Assembly (NCBI GenBank): GCA_036435485.1
Contig: CM071598.1
Coordinates: 201,417,148 to 201,481,147 of the forward strand
DNA length: 64,000 nucleotides
Origin: Saposhnikovia divaricata
Lineage: Eukaryota > Streptophyta > Magnoliopsida > Apiales > Apiaceae
Direction of reading: 5' to 3'
Part shown: positions 1-11,267 of the stretch, piece after piece
Layout of the letters: each line of letters starts with the position of its first letter
Position numbering within the stretch: the first letter of the stretch is position 1
Position numbers and translations under genes: made by a program
Notes under the pieces: generated by a model
The model's database searches: none
What the model was told of the DNA's origin: nothing
The model's input: only the letters and a program-made list of their open reading frames with translations

Positions 1-49
1 GCAGACCATTGCATACATCAAGCTTCCTACTGCACTAGCATAGGGAACT
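1..49 (-). pseudogene. Tork copia polyprotein continuation (end of RT) left of the solo LTR
   Basis: The minus-strand translation gives the conserved copia motif PYASAVGSLMYAMVC, which lies between the RT and RNase H of Ty1/copia polyproteins. It continues the reading frame interrupted at 5186 once the solo LTR and one copy of GAACT are discounted. This shows that the flanks at 49 and 5186 were once adjacent. The rest of the domain is outside the window. Confidence 0.85.
45..49. repeat. Target-site duplication GAACT (left copy) of solo LTR
   Basis: GAACT sits directly before the TG of the LTR and recurs directly after its final CA at 5186-5190. Five bases is the usual duplication length for plant Ty3/gypsy integration. 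Confidence 0.93.
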
Positions 50-312
50 TGTAAGAACCCCAAATTTTGGATATAATTAAAACTTTTTATTAAGTAATGA
101 TAAAATGAGGAACAATGATTCCGACAACAAGGTCACCAGCTCTAATGAATGGTGGTTTCAAAGAACAATGATTGTAATGAATGGATATTGCTTTGGACAA
201 TGATCCTGATGCATTGGTATATTGTCAGAATAGAGTAATTCGATGGTTGAGGACCTAGATAAGAATAATCTATCATCCAGGAAGGAGCTAATGGATCCTT
301 GAAGGGAAATGA

Positions 313-388
313 GTACGTGCATAGTGTTTCCCATACGTGCATAGTATTTCCCGTACGTGCATAGTGTTTCCTGTACGTGCATAGTAAT
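313..388 (+). repeat. Tandem 20-bp repeat in solo LTR U3
   Basis: Four near-perfect copies of a 20-bp unit (GTACGTGCATAGTGTTTCCC-like) lie end to end. The same array, inverted, occurs in the outer Tekay LTRs at 22186 and 53669 and is absent from the inner Tekay LTRs. There are no spacers, so this is not a CRISPR. Confidence 0.9.
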
Positions 389-3084
389 TTGGTGGATGAA
401 TAGTGATTTTGTAAGTTGGAAAACTTTTCACGCCACCCTATGTACGGGACGTGATATGGATGTTTCGAAGTCATATTAGTGATACGCGGAGGAAATAAGT
501 GAATGCAGAGACGATCGGAATTCAGAAATTCCAAATTCTTTTCGGTATAATATTTGACCGGGCAGTGGATTAAATATTATTATAATCCAAGAATTGAGAT
601 ATTAACTTTGAGGATTTGATATTTTGGGATGTTATTATATTGATTTAAGGATGAAGGTAGGAAACCACTGAGGAGTGGTTATGGCTACAATGTAATAATT
701 GATATTTGGAAAGAATGAATGGAATTCGACTTTATTATTTCTATGTCTTGAAGAATGCTAAAGGGTAACAACATAGGTAAGAATAATCTATCTTCTAAGG
801 GAATAAGATATGGCAATTTCAAGCAGGAGAATATTCTCATGTCATCCAGGTCGGTAACGATTAATCCAGTAGTTCCGTAAAAAGGATAAGGAACGATCGA
901 AAGAGAATACGGACAATTGTACCACCCTAAGAGAACAAGTAAAGAATACAGAATGAATAATGTTTTGGTGGGAGTATATAATAATATGAGACGACACTAT
1001 ATAGAAGCATTCGGAACGGATTTCCGAGTTCGTATTAGTGATCCAGGGGGAAAATAAGTGTATGTAAAAGCTGTCGGATTCTGAAAAACCGCACTTTTAT
1101 TTTCTCCGAGAGTTCCCTGGACACTGATATCCTTAAGTATTTAACGAATGGATTTAAGGAATATAAATTGGAAAGTTGGAATGAAAGATGGAGAATGAAA
1201 GTATTAATATTAAAAAGGATTCCCGGTAAACCCTAATTAGAAATCCGTGAAATATTCCTACGAACGATCAATCGAAACGGGCAATAACCGGACACAGAAA
1301 CAAGCATAGGAAGCAAGAGTCTTGTGCAAGCTACTAGTATAAAATATCTAGTAACCAAACTAGAATCAAGGAACTAGCACCCTAGAGAATGCAACTAAGT
1401 ACTTAGCAAGGCAACCATGTAGTTAGGCTAAAACCACCACATTTTCAACACTTGTCATGGTATTTCCTCATCCAACACCTCATCACTTTAATAAAGTGAA
1501 TTTATACAAGATATTATCTTGATAATAGATGAGAGTGGATGAGATTAAAACAACATAAACCAAGCAACTCCCCCCCCCTTGAAAATTCCATTCAACTTCT
1601 TGCATAATTCAAGATCCAAAGTCCAACTTCCAACCATTGTTAAATCTCAAGAAAATTAAGGTGAGTCCTATATTTCATAACTAAGATATCCTATGAATTT
1701 CATCTTCAAATTCCATACCAATCTTGAGATATAAAATCAAGAAGATGATGATGAATAGTAACTTTTAAGTATTAACTTTGTGTTCTTGTTTTCTTTTGAT
1801 TGATTCAAGTATACCAAGGCTACTTAAGGATCATTCAAGGCTTAACAAGTGTTATTCACTCTCCAAGGAAGGTATAAAGCTCAAGAACCCTTAGTACTAC
1901 TTTGAGTTTATGGATCTTTTTGGATGGATATATGATGGAGAGGTGTTAGTATGCTTAGATCCATGTATGCATAATTGGTTGTTATTGATATTTCATACTT
2001 GTTGGATTTGAGTTGTTCTTGAGATATCATGACTTAGAATAGATGATTAACTTTAGGTCTTGACTTGGTTGTTGTTGGAGGATGATTTGATGATGATAAA
2101 AATTTGGAAAAGCGTGTAAACATAGCCGTTATAATGCCCGATTTTATAATATCATGTTTTGTATGCCATTTTTCACATCAAGACCCTACTGTCCAGAACT
2201 TTTTCTGCCATGTTAGGATAGCTTATGTTATAAGATTCGTTTTGATATAAAGATCACGTGAAACGGACTTACGGTTTAGGAATTACGGCCGGTTTACTAA
2301 AAGTAGTTCGAATCCGTAAACGAAAGTTCGTAACTGTAATTGAACCCTCGTAAACTATGTAACGTCATGGCGAATCTTGGTAAATAAATACTAGAGGTAA
2401 AAAGGAAGGTGTGAAAGAAAACCGTATGTCAAAAGGATCATTTTTCGATTTATTAAAAATGTTCGAGTCGAGGTTAAACGCGAACGAACCCCTAAAAGAC
2501 GACTCTTTTATAACTTCGGTAAAACACTTAGAAAACGGGCGATAAAACTCGGAGTATAATATTGGTTCGTAACGATCAACCTTAGAACTCATATGACTTA
2601 AGTATGTCCCAAGTATAAGTGCAGTGACATGTCGTATTAACGAATGAATGTCGGGTCGGATCAGTGATAATAAGTAATCCACTAAAAGGGGTATAACGAG
2701 ATAACTCGAGAACGTGTTTCGATTTAAATATAACTTAACTTTTAATATGTTAAGTGATTAATCCCGAATGCCTTGGCTATTTATAGATCACCAAGCTGAA
2801 CCGGGACCCGCTACCACTACCCCTTACCGTACTCGACAACCAGGCAAGTTTCAATTCCCTTCTTTAGGCTGTTGTTGTGATTGAATAAATATATGTATGT
2901 TTTCTGATATACATATGCCATAGCATGCATGCCTGCTTTCAAAGTTATATCACTATGCTTGTTCCTTGATTGTTATTGGCTTATAAATTAGATAGCTATC
3001 ATATCAGTTATAAGCCGGATTATTGTAAGACCCTCATAGAAGGGCGTATACATCTTATTCATCATTATAGACCGGGAGTCAATA

Positions 3085-3860
3085 TTTCTTGATATATCGA
3101 GATTACCTCGAAGGAAAATATTTAAGTAAATATTTTCCATTATTCAGGCAACGAATATTATTTGAATATTCGTTCGGGATTATTTATTTAATGATCCTTA
3201 CTTCAAATAATTATTTGAACGTAATCATTCGACGAATAATATTTGTCAATATTCATTCAGAGTCGAATTGATTATCGATTATTATTTCGAATATTCTTCT
3301 AAAGATGAGAATACTAAATGAATATTATTTGGATATTCTTTTAGAATATTATTTTATTAAATAAATATTACTTTTGAATATTCATTTAAGATATTAAGTA
3401 TTTGATGAATATTATCTTCAATATTCATCTGAAGCTTGATTTATTTATCGAATATTATATCGAATATTCCTTTAAAGCTTGGATTACTAAATGAATATTA
3501 CTGGATATTCATTTAGAATATTATTCACTAAATGAATATTACTTTATCGATATTCATTTAAATTCCTAATTAATTATGAATATCATTTTGAATATTCATC
3601 CAGGGTTCTATTTAATCATCGAATATTATTTTAAATATTTTAAATATTCCTTTCAGGACTTATTAAGTAATGAATATTATTTTGAATATTCATTTGATTA
3701 TTTAATTGTGCAATAAATATTCTCTCGATATTTCTTCAAGAATTATTTGGGAAATACTCTGATTAAAGATATTCTTTCACATTCCTAAATAATCTGTAAA
3801 ATATTTTAAATCAATAAATATTCTCTGAATATTTATTTCATGCTTAGAATAACATCGATA
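3085..3860 (+). repeat. AT-rich array of GAATATTC/AATATTCATTTA palindromic words (solo LTR)
   Basis: Nearly 800 bp are made of imperfect repeats of AATATTCATTTAGAATATTATT-like words, each containing the palindrome GAATATTC or AATATT. The same array sits at the equivalent place in every full LTR of this family in the window. It could form many small hairpins. No coding potential is visible. Confidence 0.85.
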
Positions 3861-5185
3861 AGGTTTATCTTCTTCGATTATTACAGAAAATATATCGGAG
3901 TCATATTATTATTAATCTTATATCAAGAAAGGTTCTCAGACATCATTCTTATTTGAGTCTATCTCCTTAATAATAAGGGAACCTTACTTGGAAGATGTTA
4001 TTTATCTTGTCGACTTCCCGGTCATAAAGTATTCCCTTCACTCGCAACTCGGGTGCTGTTGACTTATTAAGTCATTGCTTACCTTCTCATCTTTCGAGGG
4101 GTAAGATTACTGGAACAAGTTGATATCCGTTACCAAGTAATAGCTTGGGAGTTATTGGTAAATTTTCCTTTCCAACTAGATACGACTACTTTGTGGAGTC
4201 TTATCAACAAGTAATATACTTGGGGAAAGGGGGACGAACGTTACATTCAGAATCATGAATTCTATTTGAACTAGGAGTCGTGTAAGAGGCCGAGTAGCGC
4301 CGGTCCATCCCTTTTGGCCCAACCGTTGGCCGGGGAGAGCTAGTAAGGCGGTATACAAGTAAAGTCGTCAGTTCTTCCTTCTACCGGTAGTAAATCTAAA
4401 TTGAGCTGTACGATCTCGACTGATCATCAAGATTGGAACAGCGGGCGCGGTGAATACTCCATCATTGGTTCATCATCCAAACTTATTTATTTCCTGCAAC
4501 ATGATTACTGTTGGCAGAGCTGGAAAAATGTTCATAACTGGAATTGCAACCTTTTCATGCAAGTTCCTCTTCTTAATAACAATGAGAATATCTCGCTTAC
4601 TTTTGACGTAGCAGATATTTCTACAAACAAATACTTTAAGTTACCTTGTAACTTCATCGTTCATATTATACTGGCATCATTTCCGTAAATGCATGGCATA
4701 TGGTTTGAAAAATACTTTTGAACTGTTCTGTATTATCGTTCAGTTATATATTATTGTTGGTGGGCTATTGCTCACCCTTGCTTTATTATTATATCACAAC
4801 AACAGCTAGACCAGATGACTCGCACAAGGCGCACTCGACGCGGGCGAGGACGATGAGACTACCAGAGCTGAAGAAGAAGCTATTGGTAGAGTATATTTAT
4901 TCTTTCGGTACCAAGAATATGGTCTAATATGACTTATGTAAATGGATGGCAAAGAGTATGTATTTATATTGAAATTCTCTTGGATTGTAAGAACTCATAA
5001 TGTGATTAATAAAACTTTGATTGTTACTCTGATTTCATCTCTGGAACTATAACGGGTGTGTTTTATATTGTTGGGTTGGGTTATAGAGACGTAATTTATT
5101 TTATGTTAAGGAAAGTTCAATTGTTGTGGATAGAATTGGAAACCGTAACCACCGGATCCCGGACCCCGGATCTGGGGGTGTTACA

Positions 5186-5190
5186 GAACT
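5186..5190. repeat. Target-site duplication GAACT (right copy) of solo LTR
   Basis: Directly follows the terminal ACA of the solo LTR and matches bases 45-49. Confidence 0.93.
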
Positions 5191-7230
5191 CGAGACATGT
5201 ACTCTTTTCCTCAGCAGACTTAGGTGCAAAAGCAACAGATAGATGTGCATTTGCAGCACTGGGAGTATCTATGGGCTTTGCTGTAGACATGCCAAACCTT
5301 GACAAAATCTTCTGAATGTATCCCTTCTGTGACAAGAAAAGCTTTCTTTTGTTTCTATCCCTATAAATCTCCATTCCCAGAATTTTCCGAGCCGCACCCA
5401 AATCTTTCATTTCAAACTCAGCACTGAGGAGACCTTTCAACTTCTGAATATCAGACTTGTTCTCTGCAGCTATCAACATATCATCTACATACAGGACCAG
5501 ATAAATGAAAGAATCATTTGCTGTCTTACTGTGATAAACACAGCAATCATACGGACTCCTGGTGTAGACAATACCTATCATATAGCTATAAAATTTCTTG
5601 TACCACTGCCTCGGAGACTGCTTTAGCCCATACAAGAACTTCAATAACTTGCAAACATAATCTTCTTTTCCAGGAACCTGAAAACCGTCTGGCTGAGTCA
5701 TGTATATCTCCTCCTCCAGCTCTCCATGCAGAAAAGCTGTCTTCACGTCAAGTTGTTCAAGCTCCAGATTCCGATGTGCAACTATTGCTAGTAGCACCCG
5801 GATGGAAGTATGTCTGACCACTGGTGAAAAAATCTCATTGTAATCTACCCCCTCTTTCTGAGTGAACCCTCGAGCTACTAATCGAGATTTATATTTGATA
5901 CCCTCAACCGATGTTTCTCCTTCCTTCTTCTTATAGACCCATTTACAAGTAACAGTCTTTGTGTCTCGAGGCCGCTTGACTAATTCCGAAGTCTTATTCT
6001 TCTGAAGTGACTCCATTTCATCTCCCATTGCAGCAAACCATTTTGTAGATTCAGTACATGTCACCGCTTCTTTGTAACTGGATGGCTCATCAGAGCTAGG
6101 ATCCACTTCTTCAGTTACCTGTAGTGCATATGCCACCATATCTTCAAAACCATATTTCTTTGGAGGCACTCCATACTTAGCTCTCCTCGATCGATCAAGA
6201 GCCAAACTTTGCTGATTTACTACTGGTACTGATGATTCTGATTCTGACTGTGGTTGTTGAACTTTTTGTTGTGGTTCACTCTCATCTTCAGTGACTTCCT
6301 GCTCCACCTGTTTCTCAACACCACCACTTTCTGAAACAATCGTAGACTTCACCATAGGGTTAAACATAGAATTTTCATCAAAGACTACATTTCTACTCAG
6401 TATAACCCTATTTTCAAATGGAGACCAGATTCTATAACCTTTAACCCCATCCCCATAGCCAACAAATACTCCCTTTTTAGCTCGTGGCTCCAATTTACCC
6501 TCATTTACATGGTAATAAACAATACAACCAAAAACTCTTAAATTGGAGTAATCAGCAGGCTTACCAGACCATTTCTCAACAGGAGTTTTGAGATGGATAC
6601 CTGTGTGAGGTCCACGATTAATCAAATAACACGCTGTACTAACCGCCTCTGCCCAGAATCTTCTAGTTAGTCCAACGTTAGAAAGTATACACCTAGCTCT
6701 CTCCAGAAGTGTCTGATTCATACGCTCTACTACACCATTCTGCTGTGGTGTATCCCTGACTGTATGATGCCTAACAATCCCCTCATTCTTGCAGAAATCT
6801 ACAAACTTGGACGAGCAAAATTCTAGGCCATTATCTGTTCGCAGCCTCTTAATCTTCTTCCCTGTTTGATTCTCCACTAGCACCTTCCACTGCTTGAAAA
6901 CCTTGAAGGCTTCAATTTTGTGCTTTATGATGAAAAGCCAAGTCATTCTTGAGAAATCATCGATCATTGACACAAAATATCTGTGACCCCTTAAAGACTC
7001 CACCCATGAAGGTCCCCAACAATCAGAATGGATGTAATCAAGTGTGCCTTTTGTTCTGTGTGTTGCTTTAGGAAACTTGCTGCGATATAACTTTCCAAAA
7101 ACACAATGTTCACATAACTCAAGACCTGTGACCATATGACCACAAAGAAGATCAGCTTTTGACAGAATTTACGTCCCCCTTTCACTCATGTGACCGAGCC
7201 TCATGTGCCACAACCTGGTCTGTTTTCTTT
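5191..7230 (-). pseudogene. Tork copia pol: integrase and reverse transcriptase (broken)
   Basis: An open frame from 7135 holds the integrase knuckle end (ELCEHCVFGK), then the DD35E core with D in HSDCWGP (about residue 38), D in RTDNGLEF (101) and E in VVERMNQ (137). The RT follows, with the catalytic LYVDDML motif. The gag-pre-integrase segment (WHMRLGHMSERG) lies upstream in the same frame but ends in a TAA near 7170. A frameshift separates it from the protease frame at about 7225. Near 5204 one base is missing, so the frame leaves the conserved copia sequence just before the solo LTR. The product would copy and integrate element cDNA; this copy cannot encode it. Confidence 0.92.
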
Positions 7231-8450
7231 TCAAATTTCCGAAGACACAACAGCAACAAAACCTGTTAAAGTAGAACCTTGAAGAAGATACAAGGTACCA
7301 CGTTTAACACCTTTCAGAACCACATCAGAACCCTTGCAGACATATAAAACTCCACCTTCACCTTTAAAACTGAAACCCTTGCTGTCAAACATACTTAGAG
7401 ATATCAGATTCTTTGTCATAAGTGGAACATGCCTAACATCATTCAATGTGCAGAATTTACCATCATGTGTCCGTATTTTAATCGAGCCTATTCCAACCGT
7501 CTCACAAGTAAAACTGTTAGCCATAGAAATCTTGCCACCATCTACTCGCTCGTAGGTTGTAAACCACTCCCTGCGCGAACATATATGATAAGACGCTCCA
7601 GAATCAAGAATCCACACATCAGAGTGATGTGTGTCCTTGACAGCAACTAGAGCAATATCTTCTTCGGAATTAGCATCAGCTACAGCAGCAGTTCCTGCAA
7701 CAGCATCATGTTGCTTCTTTTTCTTGGGACAGTCGGATTTCCAGTGTCCCTTCTCTTTACAGTAATTGCAGACATCATTAGCTCTCGAACCCTTAGAAGC
7801 TGGTTTCTTGGATTTATAATTCCCCGACTTTCCATGTCCGGTACTCCCGCTAGCTACCATCCCTGCAGCATGATTATCTGCACCTGTACCAGCCGCCTTA
7901 TGGCGCAGCTCTCTAGAATGAAGAGAAGATCTAACCTTCTCTAGATAAATAGTATCTTTACCAACAATAAACGATTGCACAAAGTTCTCATACAATAATG
8001 GTAAAGAAACTAACATAATCAAAGCAGCATCCTTATCTTCAACTTTAACATCAATATTACGCAATTCTAATAAAATTGTGTTTAATTGATCTAAATGATC
8101 TCGAAGAGGCATACCTTCCTGCATTCGCAGACTGAACAGACGTTGCTTCAGAAGCAACTTATTTGTTAAAGACTTTGTCATGTAGAGACTTTCAAGCTTT
8201 AACTATAAACCAGATGCGGTATCCTCCTCTGCAATTTCAGTAATAATATCATCTACAAGGCACAACAGAATTGTTGAGTGTGCCTTTTCTTCGAGATTGG
8301 TCATCTCAGCGCTTCCAGAAGCAGCCGCTTTTGTGTTCAACGGCGCCCAGAGCCCCTATTGCTTTAACAAGGCACGCATCTTGATTTTCCACAAACTGAA
8401 ACTATTTCTCTCAGTAAATTTGTCGACCTTAACGTTAATACCACCAGACA
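7231..8450 (-). pseudogene. Tork copia gag-protease with two in-frame stops
   Basis: The frame opens at an ATG at 8450 (MSGGINVKVDKF) and stays in one phase to 7231, but has TAG codons near 8358 and 8203. Downstream are the copia gag fold (for example LRMQEGMPLRDHL), a CCHC zinc knuckle CNYCKEKGHWKSDC, and an aspartic protease with WILDSGASYH. Gag would form the virus-like particle and bind RNA, and the protease would cut the polyprotein. The lesions make it non-functional. The start was chosen because it follows the leader repeats and matches the usual copia gag N-terminus. Confidence 0.9.
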
Positions 8451-8465
8451 TCTTTCTCACAGAAA

Positions 8466-8665
8466 TGTATACGTGAACAGTGCCGGTGAACAGTACCCGT
8501 GAAAAGTACCCCGTGAACAGTGCCTGATGAACAGTACCGTGTGAACAGTACGTATGAACAGTGTCGTATGAACAGTACCGTATGAACAGTGTCGTCTTCT
8601 CCGACGGTGAACAGTAACTCCACCTGAACAGTGTCGTCTTCTCCTGCGATGAATAGTAACTCCGA
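8466..8665 (-). repeat. GTGAACAGT-type minisatellite in the Tork leader
   Basis: About ten to a dozen imperfect copies of a GTGAACAGTaCC word (plus-strand reading) lie between the primer site and the gag start, in the 5' untranslated leader. A second pair of longer units containing GTCGTCTTCTCC is embedded at about 8590 and 8632. Confidence 0.85.
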
Positions 8666-8710
8666 CGAGCTTAAAAAAATTCCGAAGAAAAATTTTACAG
8701 CAGTTTCAAC

Positions 8711-8726
8711 CAAAGCTCTGATACCA
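8711..8726 (-). other. Primer binding site of Tork copia element
   Basis: The minus strand reads TGGTATCAGAGCTTTG three bases inside the LTR end (TATAACA). The first 12 bases are the standard complement of the plant initiator tRNA-Met 3' end. Confidence 0.9.
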
Positions 8727-8729
8727 ATT

Positions 8730-8971
8730 TGTTATAACGGAAGCAAAAAAGATTATATGCAGAAGAGAAATAAGTTTATAGATCTGAGAGGATAAACAGA
8801 TTATAGAGGTTTTTTCAGATGATTTACAATCCTTACATGCATATCTATTTATAGACAAAATATAAGGGGTTAGGTGTGGTTGGTGGCCTAACACCACCTA
8901 CCAATCTTTGACTATCATGCATGGTTGGTGGCCTAATGGTTGGTGGCCTAACTAATGGTTGGTGGCCTAAC
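8730..8971 (-). mobile_element. 5' LTR of the Tork copia element (outer boundary approximate)
   Basis: The inner end is fixed by the primer site: the LTR ends TATAACA on the minus strand. The outer end is inferred at the TGTTAGGCC start, which gives matching TGTTA/TAACA termini; TGTTA words at about 8989 and 9033 are alternatives. A TATA box CTATAAATAG lies on the minus strand at about 8848-8857. Four copies of GGTTGGTGGCCTAA (plus strand) are clustered at 8879-8971. The partner LTR is outside the window. Confidence 0.65.
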
Positions 8972-9033
8972 AAATTCAAGGCAATTTAACAAAATCAAAC
9001 ACCATACATTAGACATCTGGACTAAACATAACA

Positions 9034-9095
9034 TAGTCCTCCGGATTAGTCGAGGTGCGCGTAAGCTGACCCGGACATCGGATTATTAAAAAAAA
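9034..9095 (+). mobile_element. 3' tail of a SINE (Angio-domain-like) with poly(A)
   Basis: The segment contains GTCGAGGTGCGCGTAAGCTG followed by ACCCGGACATC and then an A-rich tail. From memory this matches the conserved 3' domain shared by many angiosperm SINE families. Only the tail is present; no A-box or B-box promoter half is visible, so the 5' part was lost or lies beyond the copia insertion. Confidence 0.55.
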
Positions 9096-10024
9096 CATAT
9101 TAACTGTGTAAAGTGGTCATATGTGGTTAAATTTATTAGATTTCGTGTCAATTTAAAAAGATTTTTGATGTGGTCCAAATGCATAATCATGTATTAGCAA
9201 ATGGAGACAATAATAAAAAGTTCACGAGATGAGGAAGGGAATTAAATTTATTTTAGTGTTTTGTAAGCTAACAGGTCATTTCTTGGTTGGTGTGGCTTTT
9301 GAGAGGAAAATCATGGATGCAGGGGAATCCTGTACTGTACCTCTCGCATGCAAAGCGAGCGCTCCTTAAACTTTTTCAAGATAGAGATATCTTGGGTGCT
9401 AAATTGGATCATTCCTTACTCGTCCACCCTACATTATTATTGTGCAATTGTTGCTACTTCATTTCTTCTGAGTGATCACCATGCAGTCACCTTTTTTACT
9501 TAAATTCATCTTTGCACGTTTAGAATATGCACTGTAACATCTGATATTCCTGACTAAAACCACCAACAGTTAGTTTTCTAATAAAAATTAACTTCAAAAG
9601 TCATAACAACCATCCATATAATAACATTGTTATGCCAGAGTGAAGAGATTTTGTTACAACATTAACATTTCAGTTCATGTCATCTTCGATCAATATTTCA
9701 ATGATAGTCTCACTTGTACAACGAAGAGATATACTACTACCAGACTATTCGTTGTCCGAAATTACAAAATTAATAGCATAAATTTCAGTGTCTAAAGCAG
9801 ATTTTCAATCTACATTTCATATATATGAATCCTGCATTCTACTCTTCATTGCAGGCTTGAGGCTTGGTGAAGTGAGCAAGTCCAAGTGAGATCATGTCTT
9901 GGAAAATCCATCTTTTTTCATAAAAATTTCGAAAACTCTTAGTTCTGTGTTATCCTATCTCAGCAACAAATCTGCCGATCAATCACAGTGTAGTTTCCGC
10001 AAAATAACATTAAGCAATAATAGT

Positions 10025-10104
10025 AGCTACCAAGTGGTCCAAAAAATAACGTTGAGACTACAATCCGGTCATAAATCATCTACTTCAGAAAAAGCTTAAG
10101 CATA
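10025..10104 (+). repeat. 80-bp direct repeat, copy 1
   Basis: It begins AGCTACCAAGTGGTCCAA and ends AGCTTAAGCATA. A second copy of the same length, with scattered substitutions, is at 10187-10266. Confidence 0.85.
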
Positions 10105-10186
10105 TCATTTTGCAAAAATTAAGCACTTCTCCCATAGACAAGTGAAAGTTTGCTAAATCCTAGCATAATAGTACTCATCAATTAAG

Positions 10187-10266
10187 AGCTACCAAGTGGT
10201 CCAATAAATAACGTTGAGAGTACAACCCATTCATAAATCACCCACTTCAAAGAAAGCTTAAGCATA
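10187..10266 (+). repeat. 80-bp direct repeat, copy 2
   Basis: Matches 10025-10104 end to end with scattered substitutions, offset by 162 bp. It looks like a local segmental duplication. Confidence 0.85.
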
Positions 10267-10870
10267 ACAATTAGCGCAAACAACAATTAACTTTTCATTT
10301 GATCGCTGGTGAAAGCCTGGAATTTTCTGAAAGTACCTAGTACAAGGCCACACATCAACCAGTAATAAAATTTCTAAAATGATATGGAAACACCTAGCAT
10401 ACCATGTTAATCATCTCCAAGGCCTAGCGATAAAATATTCAGTGACCTTATAAAGCTTCATTTCATTCTGTTGTACAAGCTACAGAACTTACCTAACAAA
10501 GGGAACAACAAGCATTGCAGCGAGTAGTTGGTCGTCATAAACAAAATTTTTTCTTCCATTTAATACCTAAATAAATCTCACTATTCCCTGGCACTGTAAT
10601 TAGTCATAATTGTCTTCTACAACTGTAGATAAAATGATAAACTAAAAAGGTTCATTTCCATCCATTTAAACTGCAGACTGCTGATGTGTGTGCGGGAAGT
10701 TGGTGGGAGGGTGTGGTGCATTCGAGACTGCAACTGCGCACTAAAAGTTATGCATTGCGAAAGAACTATCGCTTCTGATGATTAAAAGTTAAAACAAGAA
10801 CAATTTTAATTCCAGCACAAACAATAAAAAAGAGTACATTATTAACAGAAAATATACCTGGCTGCATAGG

Positions 10871-11260
10871 TGTAATATCCCGTATTTTTTTGAAATAATA
10901 AAATAGATTAATAATAATAATAAGGATTAAAATTTGGTAAAAGTAAGGAATTAAAATTAGATTAGAATAATGGACTTTCTAATATGGATCGGATTTGAAT
11001 AACGGTAGGTTTTGGTTTAGGGTTTTAAATCCCTATAAATGTATTACGATCTCATCATTCTTCCATATTATTTTGAGCCGCCTAATCTCTTTGTAATCTC
11101 TCTCGATACACAAATCTTCATTCTCTTTGTTCATCTTTGCTATTGAAATTCGCAAGATGTTTCTCATAATTCTACAATTTTGTAAAATTCGTAGAAAATT
11201 CAGTTTAGCTCGTATTAAGTGGCCTTCAGTATCCAAGAAAGATAAATTATATATGTTATG
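10871..11260 (+). mobile_element. Possible LTR fragment beginning TGTAATATCCCG
   Basis: The start TGTAATATCCCGTATTTTT resembles the U3 edge of plant gypsy LTRs, and a TATA box CTATAAATG lies at 11033-11041 followed by a C/T-rich stretch. No matching end, duplication or second copy is visible, so the 3' limit is a guess. Confidence 0.4.
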
Positions 11261-11267
11261 AACTTGA

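Larger units (their letters stand above)
50..5185 (+). mobile_element. Solo LTR of a Tekay-type Ty3/gypsy element
   Basis: The 5,136-bp unit starts TGTAAGAACCCC and ends GGGGGTGTTACA. It is flanked by GAACT on both sides and has no internal domain, so it is a solo LTR. It is the reverse-orientation relative of the LTRs at 17786, 34506, 45252 and 49764. It is about 400-600 bp longer than those. The first roughly 660 bp match the outer-element LTR (17786-22520), whereas about 720-1260 match the U3 of the inner element (near 38460-38900), so it carries two diverged copies of one U3 module. Small ORFs inside it are not supported as genes. Confidence 0.93.
1..8971 (-). mobile_element. Degenerate Tork-type Ty1/copia retrotransposon, interrupted by a solo LTR
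   Basis: Reading on the minus strand from about 8971 down, the order is a short 5' LTR, an initiator-Met-type primer site, a leader with tandem repeats, gag with a CCHC knuckle, protease, integrase and reverse transcriptase. This is the Ty1/copia order, and the gag and RT resemble the Tork (Tnt1-like) clade. The element continues past the left edge, so its RNase H and 3' LTR are not visible. Coding is broken by two stops in gag, a frameshift and a stop before the integrase, and a one-base loss near 5204. A Tekay-type solo LTR (50-5185) splits the RT. The clade call is from motif recognition, not a tree. Confidence 0.88.
9096..10870. other. AT-rich sequence without a supported gene
   Basis: No reading frame with recognisable protein similarity is seen on either strand. 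It holds the 80-bp duplication listed separately. A weak minus-strand hint of a gene remnant (a possible terminal exon near 9850-9905 and a splice-donor-like CAG/GTATAT near 10860) is discussed under findings. Confidence 0.6.

Noticed and set aside
142..534. 130-residue ORF repeated at 22036 and 53519
   Set aside because: Runs through the 20-bp tandem repeat in LTR U3. Its conservation reflects LTR duplication, not coding.
8435..8713. 92-residue ORF in the Tork leader
   Set aside because: A translation of the GTGAACAGT minisatellite, overlapping the gag start on the same strand.
9280..9400. tRNA-like stretch (GCATGCAAAGCGAGCGCTCC)
   Set aside because: Does not fold into a cloverleaf by eye and lacks the conserved B-box GGTTCGAATCC.
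11033..11236. 67-residue minus-strand ORF
   Set aside because: AT-rich chance frame over an LTR-like fragment; no motif.
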